This document shows, in pieces, positions 8,978 to 17,761 of a DNA stretch of 64,000 bases. Every line of letters begins with the position of its first letter. Position 1 is the stretch's first letter. Below the pieces are notes generated by a model that ran no database searches, was not told where the DNA came from, and was given only the letters and a program-made list of their open reading frames with translations. Origin of the DNA: Lewinellaceae bacterium (GTDB taxonomy: Bacteria > Bacteroidota > Bacteroidia > Chitinophagales > Saprospiraceae); contig JACJYM010000006.1 of assembly GCA_020636155.1 (NCBI GenBank), positions 112,917 to 176,916 on the forward strand. Reading direction: 5' to 3'. Made by a program: the position numbers and the translations under genes.

Positions 8978-9530
8978 TCCTATTGTTTTTTGATAAGATT
9001 AGCGCTTTAAGTTTTGTTCTGGCTTTCACCAAATTTGATCTTGAAGTGCTCTCTGTAATTCCCAAAATCTCTCCGATTTCCCTATGGCTATAACCATCCA
9101 TAACATATAAGTTAAAGACTGACCTATAGGCAGGTGTCAAGAGCCTTAAGCATTCTAAAATTTCATCGGCCGACATTTTACTTATGGCATCCGCTTCATT
9201 AGAAAAAAGATGATAAGCCGTATCGATATTTTCAGTACGTCTTCTGGATTCTCTTCGGTAATAATCTATACACGTATTGACCATTACTCTTCTTATCCAT
9301 GCTTGCAAAGAAGTGCCGGGTTGGTATTTATCAAGATATCGAAATACTTTGATGAATCCATCGTGTAAAATATCGAGGGCATCATCATCACTGTTAGCAT
9401 AGCGCTGACATACCAGCAACATACTTTCAAAATGATCCTCATAGATGATTTTTAATGCCCATTTTTCTTTTGCAATACAAGCATTTATAAAACCAATCTC
9501 TTTTTCTCGAATTTCTATTGAAATATCCAT
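8961..9530 (-). CDS. ECF-type RNA polymerase sigma factor
   Basis: A sigma-70 family factor of about 189 residues with region 2 ('LVCQRYANSDDDALDILHDG', 'FIKVFRYLDKYQPGTSLQAW') and region 4 ('LTPAYRSVFNLYVMDGYSHR', 'EIGEILGITESTSRSNLVKA'). The linker between them is short and region 3 is absent, as expected for extracytoplasmic-function sigma factors. An in-frame GTG at 9551 precedes the ATG at 9530; I prefer the ATG ('MDISIEIREKEIGF'). Its 3' end overlaps the membrane/barrel gene by 17 bases, a typical arrangement of sigma factor followed by its regulator. The DNA target is unknown. Confidence 0.93.
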   Translation of the reverse strand: MDISIEIREKEIGFINACIAKEKWALKIIYEDHFESMLLVCQRYANSDDDALDILHDGFIKVFRYLDKYQPGTSLQAWIRRVMVNTCIDYYRRESRRRTENIDTAYHLFSNEADAISKMSADEILECLRLLTPAYRSVFNLYVMDGYSHREIGEILGITESTSRSNLVKARTKLKALILSKNNRNVEGI

Positions 9531-9734
9531 AAGGTAAATATAATGTGTCACGAAATATTATCAATGCACAAGATACAATTTATTAACGAACGAAAAGCTT
9601 AAATGCTTACTATAACAAATTTTTAACCCTTAAGATATTAAAATGAATGGTGTTATTCTTAACTCAAAATGCAGTTGAAACTACGAGATCGATACCATTC
9701 TATTTGGACTAAAAGCAATAAGATTTTTTATGGA

Positions 9735-10295
9735 TTAAAGGAGGCATTTCCCTCTAAAACCTCTGGCTGCATAATAAGATTCGGCGCCATTATGATAAAT
9801 AAATACCCTTCCAAATCTAAAATCGCCAAAAATAGCGCCTCCCAAATCTCTGACGTTTTCAGTGGTTTTTAGCCAGCTCGATGTGACGGTGTCAAAAGCC
9901 TCAAATTTTTGTAAATGGTGATAATCTTCTTCGGTAAGGAGATCTATTCCCATTTCCTTCGCCATATTTTCAGCACTATCTTGAGGTTTAAATTTTTTCC
10001 TAGATTCCAAAGCTATCTCGTCATAACAGAAACTTCGTCTGCCTTTTGGGCTTTCTCGGCTACAATCAACATAACAAATATGAACTTCGCCTAAATTTTC
10101 GAGTTCGATGACATCGGGTTCACCACCGCTCTGCTCCATCGCATAAATACTCGCTAGTTTAAACTGATTTGATTTGAGTTTGGTTTCGACCTGATCCCAT
10201 GTTATGTGTGGATGTCGATGCTTGTTTTTGTCAAATCTTTTTTTCAATAATTCAATGAATGAATTCTGAGTTTCCGCTGAAATGTTCTCTTTCAT
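9735..10295 (-). CDS. DUF4256 family protein
   Basis: A 186-residue soluble protein that matches DUF4256 closely over its full length: 'EQSGGEPDVIE', 'VDCSRESPKGRRSFCYDE', 'MGIDLLTEEDYHHLQ', and a C-terminal 'YHNGAESYYAARGFRG'. The family is widespread, single-domain and uncharacterised; the conserved Cys, Asp, Arg and His residues hint at an enzyme but no reaction is known. It appears monocistronic, 110 bases downstream of the thioredoxin-like gene on the same strand. Confidence 0.9.
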   Translation of the reverse strand: MKENISAETQNSFIELLKKRFDKNKHRHPHITWDQVETKLKSNQFKLASIYAMEQSGGEPDVIELENLGEVHICYVDCSRESPKGRRSFCYDEIALESRKKFKPQDSAENMAKEMGIDLLTEEDYHHLQKFEAFDTVTSSWLKTTENVRDLGGAIFGDFRFGRVFIYHNGAESYYAARGFRGKCLL

Positions 10296-10405
10296 GATTG
10301 TTCGCCATTATTGTGATAAAAATAGCATTTTATGCGAACTCTTACATCTATAACAAGAATTTTCCAACCGAAATAATTGCTAAACCCAAGTCAATCAATG
10401 AATAT

Positions 10406-10975
10406 TTAGTTGCTAGGTTGGTATTTAACGGGAACGGTTTTTTGAGTGGGCTTCTCCTCGCTATGATAATTTGCCATAAACCTTTTCCATGGAGTCGTTT
10501 TGTGATAATTTCCAGCAAAATAACTCAACATCATTTCTAGATTTTCCGCATCTTGAAAGCCTTGAATCGGTTGGATTAACTCAAAGTCTTCGTTTAAGAA
10601 AACGATGGAAGGGTAGGACATTCGACCTCTTAGCAATGCCGAGGCCAGTTCGTGGTATCCTCGTCTGCCACTGCTCACATATTTGTAGGTGTTGCCATTT
10701 AGTTCAATATCTTTTTTGTATTCGGCATCAAATTTTACCGGGTAATAATTTTCATTGATTAGATTTATAACTTCAGGATTTTGAAATGTGGTCTTGTCCA
10801 TTTTTTTGCACCAACCACACCAATCAGTATATACATCTATGAATATTTTCTTTTTCGTGATTTTAGACTTGGCAATGGCTTCGTCCCAAGACATCCAATG
10901 TATAGATTCCTGTGAATGAGCCAATTGTGTAAAGCAGGCCAAAAAAACTACTATGGAGATTTTAGTCACGTTCAT
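10406..10975 (-). CDS. Secreted thioredoxin-fold protein (DUF255/thioredoxin_7-like)
   Basis: About 189 residues from ATG 10975 (an in-frame ATG also exists at 10996). Residues ~1-22 are a signal peptide ('MNVTKISIVVFLACFTQLAH'). A thioredoxin-like domain follows with 'WDEAIAKSKITKKKIFIDVY' and the redox centre 'TDWCGWCKKMD' and the cis-Pro region 'MSYPSIVFL'. The Gly-Trp between the two cysteines and the 'KKMDKTTF' context are those of the DUF255/thioredoxin_7 branch, generally periplasmic thiol-disulfide reductases or chaperone-like proteins. The C-terminal 35 residues are a basic tail without obvious motif. Partner unknown. Confidence 0.85.
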   Translation of the reverse strand: MNVTKISIVVFLACFTQLAHSQESIHWMSWDEAIAKSKITKKKIFIDVYTDWCGWCKKMDKTTFQNPEVINLINENYYPVKFDAEYKKDIELNGNTYKYVSSGRRGYHELASALLRGRMSYPSIVFLNEDFELIQPIQGFQDAENLEMMLSYFAGNYHKTTPWKRFMANYHSEEKPTQKTVPVKYQPSN

Positions 10976-11141
10976 TATTTTAAAACTGTATTTCAATTTC
11001 TATCTACAAAGTTAATACTAATACAACAGCTTTTACAAATACAAAGGAACAAGAACGAATTCATTTAAATAAACTTTAACTTTTAGGGAGGTGTTTGAAT
11101 TTTTAAATACTTCACCCACCTTTCTTCCATAAATTAACCGA

Positions 11142-12404
11142 TTATGCCAACATACTCAATGGATTTTCGAGCATGGATTTAAGTGTTTGCAGAAATTTAG
11201 CACCTTTTGCACCATCTACCACACGGTGATCGCAGCTTAATGTCACCTTCATCACGTTTCCAACTACGATTTCCCCATTCTTTACAACGGGTTTCTGCAC
11301 TATTGAGCCTACGGCTAGTATGCAGGCATCAGGAGGGTTGATGATTGCTGTAAATTCATCTATGTCGAACATCCCCAAATTTGAAATAGTAAAAGTGTTT
11401 CCTTGCATTTCTGGTAAGCCTAGTTTTTTATCTTTCGCTTTTCCGGCAAGGGATTTGACTTCGGTATTGATTTGTGATAGAGATTTATAATCCGCATCAT
11501 TGATGACAGGAACTAGTAAGCCTTCCTCGACAGCAACGGCGACCCCGATATTGATATGGCTGTTAATTCTGATTTTATCACCTAACCAGCTTGAATTGAT
11601 TTCGGGGTGTTTTCTAAGCGCTTGAGCACATGCCTTGATGACAATATCATTAAAAGAAATTCTTATTTCTGAATTTTCATTGACGGCTTGTCTCGCAGCC
11701 ATTGCATTGTCCATGTTCATCTCCATAGTGAGATAGAAGTGCGGTGCAGAGAATTTGCTTTCACCCAGTCTGCGAGCAATGGTTTTTCTCATTTGTGATA
11801 CTGGAATATCAATGTCCTGAATAGGTAAATTGACTGCGAGTTGAGCTGGTGCTGGGGCTGAGACATCTCCATAATTTACGAAATTTTCAATGTCTTTTCT
11901 TACTATTCGTCCATTATCACCAGTTCCTATTACTTTAGAAATGTCTACACCATCCTTTTTTGCGATGGATTTGGCAAGAGGAGAAGCAAAAATCCGACCT
12001 TTATTTTGATTGTAAGTTGGTTTTTCTACATTCGGAATCGCAATTGTATTATCTTTTACTTCTTCTTTAATTTCCTGTTTAGTTATTTCAGAGGGCTTTT
12101 CGGCTTGTATTTCTGCCACTTTAGGTTCAGCCGAACCCGCCTCCTTTAAAAGAGCATTGACATCATCATTTTTATCGCCTATGATGGCAATGATTCCATC
12201 AACAGGTACGGTGCCTTCTTTTTTTCCAATATATATTAATGTGCCTTCATAAAAGCTTTCGAGTTCCATGGTGGCTTTGTCTGTTTCTACTTCTGCTAGT
12301 ACATCACCCACAGAAACTTTGTCACCTACTTTTTTTAACCATGAGACAATATTTCCTTCTTCCATGGTGTCACTTAATCGAGGCATTTTTATTATTTCAG
12401 CCAT
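11142..12404 (-). CDS. pdhC: Dihydrolipoamide acetyltransferase, E2 of the pyruvate dehydrogenase complex
   Basis: A 420-residue E2 enzyme that transfers acetyl from the lipoyl arm to CoA. One lipoyl domain (1-80) carries the modified lysine in 'VETDKATMELES' (Lys43). A Pro/Glu/Lys-rich hinge follows. The E3/E1-binding domain is at ~136-172 ('IFASPLAKSIAKKDGVDISK', 'GTGDNGRIVRKDIENF'). The catalytic domain is at ~195-420, ending with the active-site 'SCDHRVVDGAKGAKFLQ' (His393, Asp397). A single lipoyl domain and the 'VSQMRKTIARRLGES' start of the core favour pyruvate over 2-oxoglutarate, though that is an inference from family patterns. The E1 subunit genes are not adjacent. A TAATTTTG -7 element lies 43 bases upstream. 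Confidence 0.92.
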   Translation of the reverse strand: MAEIIKMPRLSDTMEEGNIVSWLKKVGDKVSVGDVLAEVETDKATMELESFYEGTLIYIGKKEGTVPVDGIIAIIGDKNDDVNALLKEAGSAEPKVAEIQAEKPSEITKQEIKEEVKDNTIAIPNVEKPTYNQNKGRIFASPLAKSIAKKDGVDISKVIGTGDNGRIVRKDIENFVNYGDVSAPAPAQLAVNLPIQDIDIPVSQMRKTIARRLGESKFSAPHFYLTMEMNMDNAMAARQAVNENSEIRISFNDIVIKACAQALRKHPEINSSWLGDKIRINSHINIGVAVAVEEGLLVPVINDADYKSLSQINTEVKSLAGKAKDKKLGLPEMQGNTFTISNLGMFDIDEFTAIINPPDACILAVGSIVQKPVVKNGEIVVGNVMKVTLSCDHRVVDGAKGAKFLQTLKSMLENPLSMLA

Positions 12405-12446
12405 TTTGTATAGATTGTTTTATATATTAATATTCAAAAAGAGGAA

Positions 12447-12454
12447 CAAAATTA
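12447..12454 (-). promoter_or_regulatory. Putative -7 element for the pdhC gene
   Basis: On the minus strand this reads TAATTTTG, a match to TAnnTTTG. It would start the transcript about 38 bases before the ATG. The -33 region is only T-rich, so this is a partial match. Confidence 0.45.
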
Positions 12455-12558
12455 ATACTTGCTTGTCTAAAATAAGGAAATAACTCAAAAATTTTGTCCT
12501 GAATAAATTTTTATGGGTACAATCAGGATATAAAGTAAATATATATTATTTTCGCTAT

Positions 12559-13176
12559 ATGAATTTCACTTCGAAACTTTTAGAGGAAGCAGTACAATCG
12601 CTGAGTACCTTACCCGGTATAGGTAAAAAGACGGCATTGAGATTAGCATTGCATTTGGTTCAAGATAAAAATGGAAAGTCCAAAAGATTGGCCAATTCCT
12701 TGCTCGATATGGATGAAAATGTCAAACATTGCAAAACTTGTCATAGTATATCTGACGATGATTTGTGCGGTATCTGCCAATCAAAATCTCGTCAAAAAAA
12801 TGTGATCTGTGTCGTAGAAAGCGTTAGAGATCTGATGGCAATTGAAGATACATCATGTTTTCATGGGGTATATCACATACTTGGTGGTTTGATATCTCCG
12901 ATTGATGGGATTGGGCCTTCTGATTTGTCCATAGATCAATTGATAGAGCGAGTAGATGCTGGGGATGTACAAGAATTGATTATGGCGATTAGTCCTACTT
13001 TGGAAGGAGAAACCACGACCTATTACATCACGAAGAAAATTGCACACACCAATGTGAGAGTCAGTACGATTGCCCGAGGAGTTTCATTTGGTGGCGAATT
13101 AGAATATGCCGATGAGTTGACACTTAGTAGATCAATATCTGCGAGAATACCTTATGATATTTCAACGCAAGTATGA
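12559..13176 (+). CDS. recR: Recombination protein RecR
   Basis: A 205-residue recombination mediator that acts with RecF and RecO to load RecA at gaps. It has the N-terminal helix-hairpin-helix 'LSTLPGIGKKTALRLALHL', a four-cysteine zinc finger ('CKTCHSISDDDLCGIC'), a Toprim domain ('VICVVESVRDLMAIEDT', 'YHILGGLISPIDGIGPSDL') and the C-terminal 'TYYITKKIAHTNVRVSTIAR'. Length is normal for the family. Its stop overlaps the start of the glycosyltransferase gene (ATGA), so recR heads a four-gene run with no recombination theme. Confidence 0.97.
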   Translation: MNFTSKLLEEAVQSLSTLPGIGKKTALRLALHLVQDKNGKSKRLANSLLDMDENVKHCKTCHSISDDDLCGICQSKSRQKNVICVVESVRDLMAIEDTSCFHGVYHILGGLISPIDGIGPSDLSIDQLIERVDAGDVQELIMAISPTLEGETTTYYITKKIAHTNVRVSTIARGVSFGGELEYADELTLSRSISARIPYDISTQV

Positions 13177-15095
13177 TCGACCTCACGATTGTCATTGTAA
13201 ATTATAACGTCAGACACTTTCTTAGTCGATGCCTTGATTCTATTGTTAAATCGGAATTGGGGCAATATCGAATTACAACGGTGGTAGTTGACAATGATTC
13301 AATTGATGGAAGTGTTGAATATCTAAAACAAAATTATTCTTGGATAAAGCTCATAGAAAACAGGGAAAATCAAGGTTTTTCGAAGGCGAATAACTTGGCA
13401 TTGAGGCAATTGGATTCTCAATATGTCTTGTTACTGAATCCTGATACCATCCTAAGTCCAGATACGCTTCGAGTATGTTTGGACTATATGAATTTACACC
13501 ATGATGTGGGGGCATTAGGAGTTAGAATGATTGACGGCCAGGGTAATTTTTTACCAGAATCGAAGAGAGCCAAGCCGACCCCATGGAACTCATTTTGCAA
13601 GCTATCCGGGCTTTCTAGCTTATTTCCCAATTCAAAACTTTTTTCGGGCTACAATTTGGGATATTTAGATGAATTTGAAAATCACGACATCGATGTCCTG
13701 TGTGGCGCTTTTATGATGATGCCATCAGAAGTTGTAAAAAAAGTGGGATTACTAGATGAAAGGTTTTTTATGTATGCAGAAGACATCGATCTTTCGGTCC
13801 GAATAAAGGAGAATGGGAATAAAGTTGTCTATCTGGCGGAAAGTAGCATCATTCATTACAAAGGGGAATCGACTAAAAAAGGCTCGGCAAACTACGTGAA
13901 GCAGTTTTATCTCGCCATGTATCAATATGTGGAGAAGCATTATGGAAATCAAAAATCCTTTTTACTTTTCATAAAAGCAGGTATATTTTTTAGGGGATTC
14001 TTAAGTTTGCTCAAGCGATTTTTAAAAAATTGGCTTCGTCCATTTCTGGATTTTGTGTTGATATATTTTGTCATGCAGGGATTGAAGAATTTTTGGGGAA
14101 ATTATTATTTCCATGATTCTCAATATTTTGATAATCAGGTCATCAGGTATAATTTTTTGGTTTACAGTTTTCTTTGGGTGCTCGGATTGAAGTTCACAGG
14201 TTGGTACTACGAAGATGCAAGATTGGGGCGGCTTATTAGCGGTATGGGCTTAGGTACATTATTAATCTTAATTGTATATGCCCTATTCCCTGCAGAGTAC
14301 CGCACCAGTAGGGCATTAATTCTATTAGGTTCTATTGTGACTACCTTTATTTTGTTGATGATTCACCTGCTTTTTAAATTGGGAATTAACCGAAAATCTC
14401 GAGCGGGAGAGCAAGCAACCAATGCCTTGCTTGTATGTGATCAGAATCACGTCGATAAATTATTGAAAATAACCCAAAAACATTTCGAGAATATTACATT
14501 GGTTGGTGTGATAAGTCCAGTGGTGGGTGACCATGATTTATATTATCTTAATTCTATTGATCGGCTTCATGAAGTGGTCAAAGACATTAGGGTAGAGGAG
14601 GTCATTTTTTCTAATGATGATGTCGATATCAGTACCATTATTCATGCAATGGAAAAGTTGCCTTCCAATATAAACTACAAAATCGGAGGAGGTAGTCATC
14701 TTGGATTAATTGGTAGTAAGGTAGGAAGTGAAAGTGATGGATTGTATAAATTTGATGTGAGCTTTAGGATAGAAAAGCTATTCTGGAAACGAATCAAACG
14801 TATGATAGACATATTTTTAGGATTTATTATTCTTGTGTTATTTCCCATCTTTATTGCTTTTAGACCGATTTGGGTAAAAAGTTGTTTAGCCATTATTTTT
14901 GGGAAGAAAACCTGTGTTACATACGGTGGAGAAAAAAATGATTATTTTAACCTCCCGAAATTGAAAGAAGGAATTATAAAAATAAATACTGAACCAAATT
15001 TTAATATGAGAGAAAGAAATTTTGAATATGCTAAAAATTATAACGGTTTAGTCGATTTTAAGAGGTTTTGGAACGAGCTGTTTCAGAAAAAATAA
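13173..15095 (+). CDS. GT2 glycosyltransferase with a C-terminal membrane domain resembling a sugar-phosphate transferase
   Basis: A 640-residue protein in two blocks. Residues 1-~270 are a family-2 glycosyltransferase of the rhamnosyltransferase/WbbL kind: 'TIVIVNYNVRHFLSRCLDSI', 'VVVDNDSIDGS', 'LLNPDTILSPD' (DxD-like) and 'FFMYAEDIDLSVRIKENG'. From ~285 onward come several hydrophobic helices, then a soluble Rossmann-like block ('NALLVCDQNHVDKLLKITQ') and, near 535, 'KRIKRMIDIFLGFIILVLFP'. That order mimics WcaJ/WbaP-type polyprenyl-phosphate hexose-1-phosphate transferases. The last part ('YAKNYNGLVDFKRFWNELF') also resembles their tail. The catalytic segment between them is shortened and I see no proper Pro-Glu/Asp catalytic signature, so the second block may be inactive. 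Role in envelope polysaccharide synthesis is inferred. Confidence 0.8.
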   Translation: MIDLTIVIVNYNVRHFLSRCLDSIVKSELGQYRITTVVVDNDSIDGSVEYLKQNYSWIKLIENRENQGFSKANNLALRQLDSQYVLLLNPDTILSPDTLRVCLDYMNLHHDVGALGVRMIDGQGNFLPESKRAKPTPWNSFCKLSGLSSLFPNSKLFSGYNLGYLDEFENHDIDVLCGAFMMMPSEVVKKVGLLDERFFMYAEDIDLSVRIKENGNKVVYLAESSIIHYKGESTKKGSANYVKQFYLAMYQYVEKHYGNQKSFLLFIKAGIFFRGFLSLLKRFLKNWLRPFLDFVLIYFVMQGLKNFWGNYYFHDSQYFDNQVIRYNFLVYSFLWVLGLKFTGWYYEDARLGRLISGMGLGTLLILIVYALFPAEYRTSRALILLGSIVTTFILLMIHLLFKLGINRKSRAGEQATNALLVCDQNHVDKLLKITQKHFENITLVGVISPVVGDHDLYYLNSIDRLHEVVKDIRVEEVIFSNDDVDISTIIHAMEKLPSNINYKIGGGSHLGLIGSKVGSESDGLYKFDVSFRIEKLFWKRIKRMIDIFLGFIILVLFPIFIAFRPIWVKSCLAIIFGKKTCVTYGGEKNDYFNLPKLKEGIIKINTEPNFNMRERNFEYAKNYNGLVDFKRFWNELFQKK

Positions 15096-15106
15096 TAGTA
15101 AAGTGT

Positions 15107-16333
15107 ATGCTGATATATGACAAGATAGAAATAGACGATATAAAATCTCTGGTAAATGATTGTTTTCCAAAAATAGTCCAGTGGCGAAGACATATTCATG
15201 CTCATCCTGAACTATCATTTCATGAAGAAAAGACAATGGAATTCGTTAGTGCAGTCCTGACCGAACTGGGGATTGTGCATAAGACGAACATCGGGGGATA
15301 TGGCATCGTAGGAGAGCTTGGGAAAGGCGATTTGAAGATGGCTTTACGAGCCGATATGGATGCCTTACCCATTGAGGAAAAAAATGAAATTGGCTATAAA
15401 TCTCAAGTTGAAAATGTCATGCATGCGTGTGGTCATGATGTACATACGGCTTCATTGTTGGGCACCTGTTTAATCTTGAAAAAATTGGAAAATAAACTAT
15501 CTGGTAAAATCCGCCTAATTTTTCAACCTGCGGAGGAAAAACTGCCGGGAGGTGCCAGTTTGATGATTAAAGATGGGGTTTTGACAAATCCTGTTCCACA
15601 ATTTATTCTGGGCCAACACGTGCATCCACCATTAGAAGCAGGTAAAGTCGGACTAAAGGCTGGAATGTATATGGCTTCTGCTGATGAGATTTACATCAAA
15701 GTCTTAGGAAAAGGAGGGCATGGAGCCCTACCACAGGATTGCAAGGATCCTGTGATTACTGCTGCGAATATCTTGATGGACTTACAACAAATCGTGAGTC
15801 GGCATGCTCCACCTACTGTACCTACGGTTTTGTCATTTGGAAAGATTAATACGATGGGTGGTGCCACCAATGTCATCCCAGACGAAGTACGCATTGAAGG
15901 AACTTTTAGAACCATGGATGAAGTGTGGCGTGATAAAGCGCTAAATTTGATAAAAAATATTGCTTGTGCTACGGCAGAAGCACATGGGTTAATATGTGAA
16001 GTGGACATACCTAAAGGATACCCATATCTCGAAAATGACACGGACTTTACGCCACAGGTAAAACGACACATGCAAGAATACTTAGGAGAAAATAACGTCG
16101 TCGATCTACCTATCCGGATGACAGCAGAAGATTTTTCCTATTATACACATCATGTTCCGGCTTGTTTTTATCGCCTCGGAACGGGTAACAAAGAAAAAGG
16201 GATAATCTCCCCGGTCCATACGGCAACTTTTGATATCGATGAGGAAGCACTCAAGGTAGGGTCAGGGCTGATGGCATGGTTGGCCATTTCAAACTATAAT
16301 TCATCCGACCAGGATAACCAAAAAGACCAATAA
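15107..16333 (+). CDS. M20D-family amidohydrolase (N-acyl amino acid/hippurate hydrolase type)
   Basis: About 408 residues from ATG 15107; a TTG at 15068 inside the upstream gene is unlikely. It carries 'RRHIHAHPELSFHEEKT', the metal-site 'LRADMDALPI' and 'MHACGHDVHTAS', the Glu pair in 'FQPAEEKLPGGAS', and the late metal ligand region 'MTAEDFSYY'. The intervening lid domain starts near 'KVLGKGGHGALPQDCKDP'. The group removes acyl groups from amino acids or related compounds and is cytoplasmic; the natural substrate here cannot be read from the sequence. It lies 11 bases after the glycosyltransferase and 4 bases before the MATE gene. Confidence 0.92.
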   Translation: MLIYDKIEIDDIKSLVNDCFPKIVQWRRHIHAHPELSFHEEKTMEFVSAVLTELGIVHKTNIGGYGIVGELGKGDLKMALRADMDALPIEEKNEIGYKSQVENVMHACGHDVHTASLLGTCLILKKLENKLSGKIRLIFQPAEEKLPGGASLMIKDGVLTNPVPQFILGQHVHPPLEAGKVGLKAGMYMASADEIYIKVLGKGGHGALPQDCKDPVITAANILMDLQQIVSRHAPPTVPTVLSFGKINTMGGATNVIPDEVRIEGTFRTMDEVWRDKALNLIKNIACATAEAHGLICEVDIPKGYPYLENDTDFTPQVKRHMQEYLGENNVVDLPIRMTAEDFSYYTHHVPACFYRLGTGNKEKGIISPVHTATFDIDEEALKVGSGLMAWLAISNYNSSDQDNQKDQ

Positions 16334-16337
16334 AACT

Positions 16338-17675
16338 ATGAAATTAGATACTTCTTACAAGCAGATTTTGACGATTTCACTGCCGATTATGCTCGGGAGT
16401 GCAGCTCAGAATATCATTGTATTAAGTGATAGTTTCTTTTTAGTCAGAAATGATAGTTTGGACTTTGCGGCCATAGGATTGGTTGGAATCTTTTATCTTT
16501 TGGTGGCATCAATAGGATACGGGTTCAGCAGGGGTGGACAGGTACTTATGGCGAGACGGTATGGCGAGAGGAATGATAGAGGATTGGGTAGATATTTTCA
16601 ATCCTTGGTCATCTTTGAGCTGATTATTGCCTTGATAATTTTTGCCAGTATTCATTTGTTTGCACCTTCGTTTTTTAAATCCATTACCCGTGATCCTGAG
16701 ATATATAAAAGGTGTATTGAATATTTAATACCTCGTAGTTATGGAATATTCTTTAGTTATCTGGGGGTTTCGATTATTGCACTTTATACCTCTATTGCTA
16801 GAACCAAATTCATTGTAATAGATACGGTGATACTTACCGTGACTAATTTGGTATTAGATTATATATTGATTTTTGGTGCTTTTGGGGTGGAATCTATGGG
16901 TGTCAAGGGAGCAGCGATTGCAAGTACTATAGCTGAAATTGTAGCATTCGTATCTTTTGTAATTTATATGTTTTACGATAAAAAAATCAGGCCATTTCAA
17001 TTATTACATTTTTCGAAGTTGCCATTTGACCGTATTTCTGAGACTTTTCGTATTTCAATGCCCATCGTATTTCAATCGATGCTTGGTCTGGGAGTTTGGT
17101 TTATCTTCTTTGCGTGGATCGAGAACAGGAGTAGCCATGAACTGGAAGTGTCTAATTTGATACGGAATTTATACCTTATACTTTCGATTCCGTGCTGGGG
17201 ATTTTCCGCAGGAATTAATACCTTGGTGAGTAACTTTATTGGAAACAACAAAAGATTTGCTGTGGTTCCTATCATTAAAAAAACAGCCATACTATCGACA
17301 GTAGTGACATTGGCACTGAGCATGGTCATTTTATTTTTTCCCTTTCAGATATTAACACCATTGGTCGGAAGAGAAAATTTAGTCATTATTCAATCGGCCA
17401 TTCCATTACTCCCTTTATTGGTATTTATACTCATTGCTTTTAATCTTGGTGGTATTTACATGAATGGATTGATTGGCACCGGACACACAGTGACGGCCTT
17501 ATGGATTCAGTTTATTTTCAGTATGGTGTATCTTGTGTATAGCTATTATGTTATAAAGGTTTGGAATCTGAGTTTAAATGCAGCATGGTTTTCTGAAGCT
17601 ATTTATTGGATAGGTATAGGTATTATGGTTGCCATTTATCTCAATTCAAAGAAATGGTACGAACGGAAGTTTTAA
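16338..17675 (+). CDS. MATE-family multidrug/cation antiporter
   Basis: A 445-residue inner-membrane protein with about 12 helices in two halves. The N-terminal 'KQILTISLPIMLGSAAQNI', 'VLSDSFFLV' and 'GRGGQVLMARRYGE'-like stretch (here 'SRGGQVLMARRYGERNDRG') and the repeat of that pattern in the second half ('SMPIVFQSMLGLGVW', 'NTLVSNFIGNNKRF') mark the MATE fold. Such proteins export drugs or metabolites in exchange for H+ or Na+. It is the last of the recR run and ends 6 bases before the convergent hairpin. Confidence 0.9.
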   Translation: MKLDTSYKQILTISLPIMLGSAAQNIIVLSDSFFLVRNDSLDFAAIGLVGIFYLLVASIGYGFSRGGQVLMARRYGERNDRGLGRYFQSLVIFELIIALIIFASIHLFAPSFFKSITRDPEIYKRCIEYLIPRSYGIFFSYLGVSIIALYTSIARTKFIVIDTVILTVTNLVLDYILIFGAFGVESMGVKGAAIASTIAEIVAFVSFVIYMFYDKKIRPFQLLHFSKLPFDRISETFRISMPIVFQSMLGLGVWFIFFAWIENRSSHELEVSNLIRNLYLILSIPCWGFSAGINTLVSNFIGNNKRFAVVPIIKKTAILSTVVTLALSMVILFFPFQILTPLVGRENLVIIQSAIPLLPLLVFILIAFNLGGIYMNGLIGTGHTVTALWIQFIFSMVYLVYSYYVIKVWNLSLNAAWFSEAIYWIGIGIMVAIYLNSKKWYERKF

Positions 17676-17710
17676 TGAAAAAACCGTGAGCATATCACTG
17701 CCCACGGTTT
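17675..17710 (-). terminator. Rho-independent terminator for the reprolysin-like protease gene
   Basis: Arms at 17681-17688 and 17703-17710 (AAACCGTG/CACGGTTT) are perfectly paired. Read on the minus strand the hairpin ends in a run of seven T and lies 50 bases after the protease stop codon. On the plus strand only three T follow, so it is mainly a minus-strand terminator. Confidence 0.82.
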
Positions 17711-17761
17711 GAACCACTTACACTTGAAAAAACAAATATTTAAAGATTAGTAATGATCGTC

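Noticed and set aside
9669..9872. A 67-residue plus-strand frame upstream of and across the end of the DUF4256 gene
   Set aside because: It has no recognisable composition or domain and its 3' half is antisense to a well-supported gene.
10298..10540. An 80-residue plus-strand frame with a hydrophobic-looking start
   Set aside because: Most of it is the complement of the thioredoxin-like gene and the translation has no coding character.
15068..15106. TTG start of the M20 amidohydrolase inside the glycosyltransferase gene
   Set aside because: The extra residues are basic and unlike the family; ATG 15107 lies just before the conserved helix.
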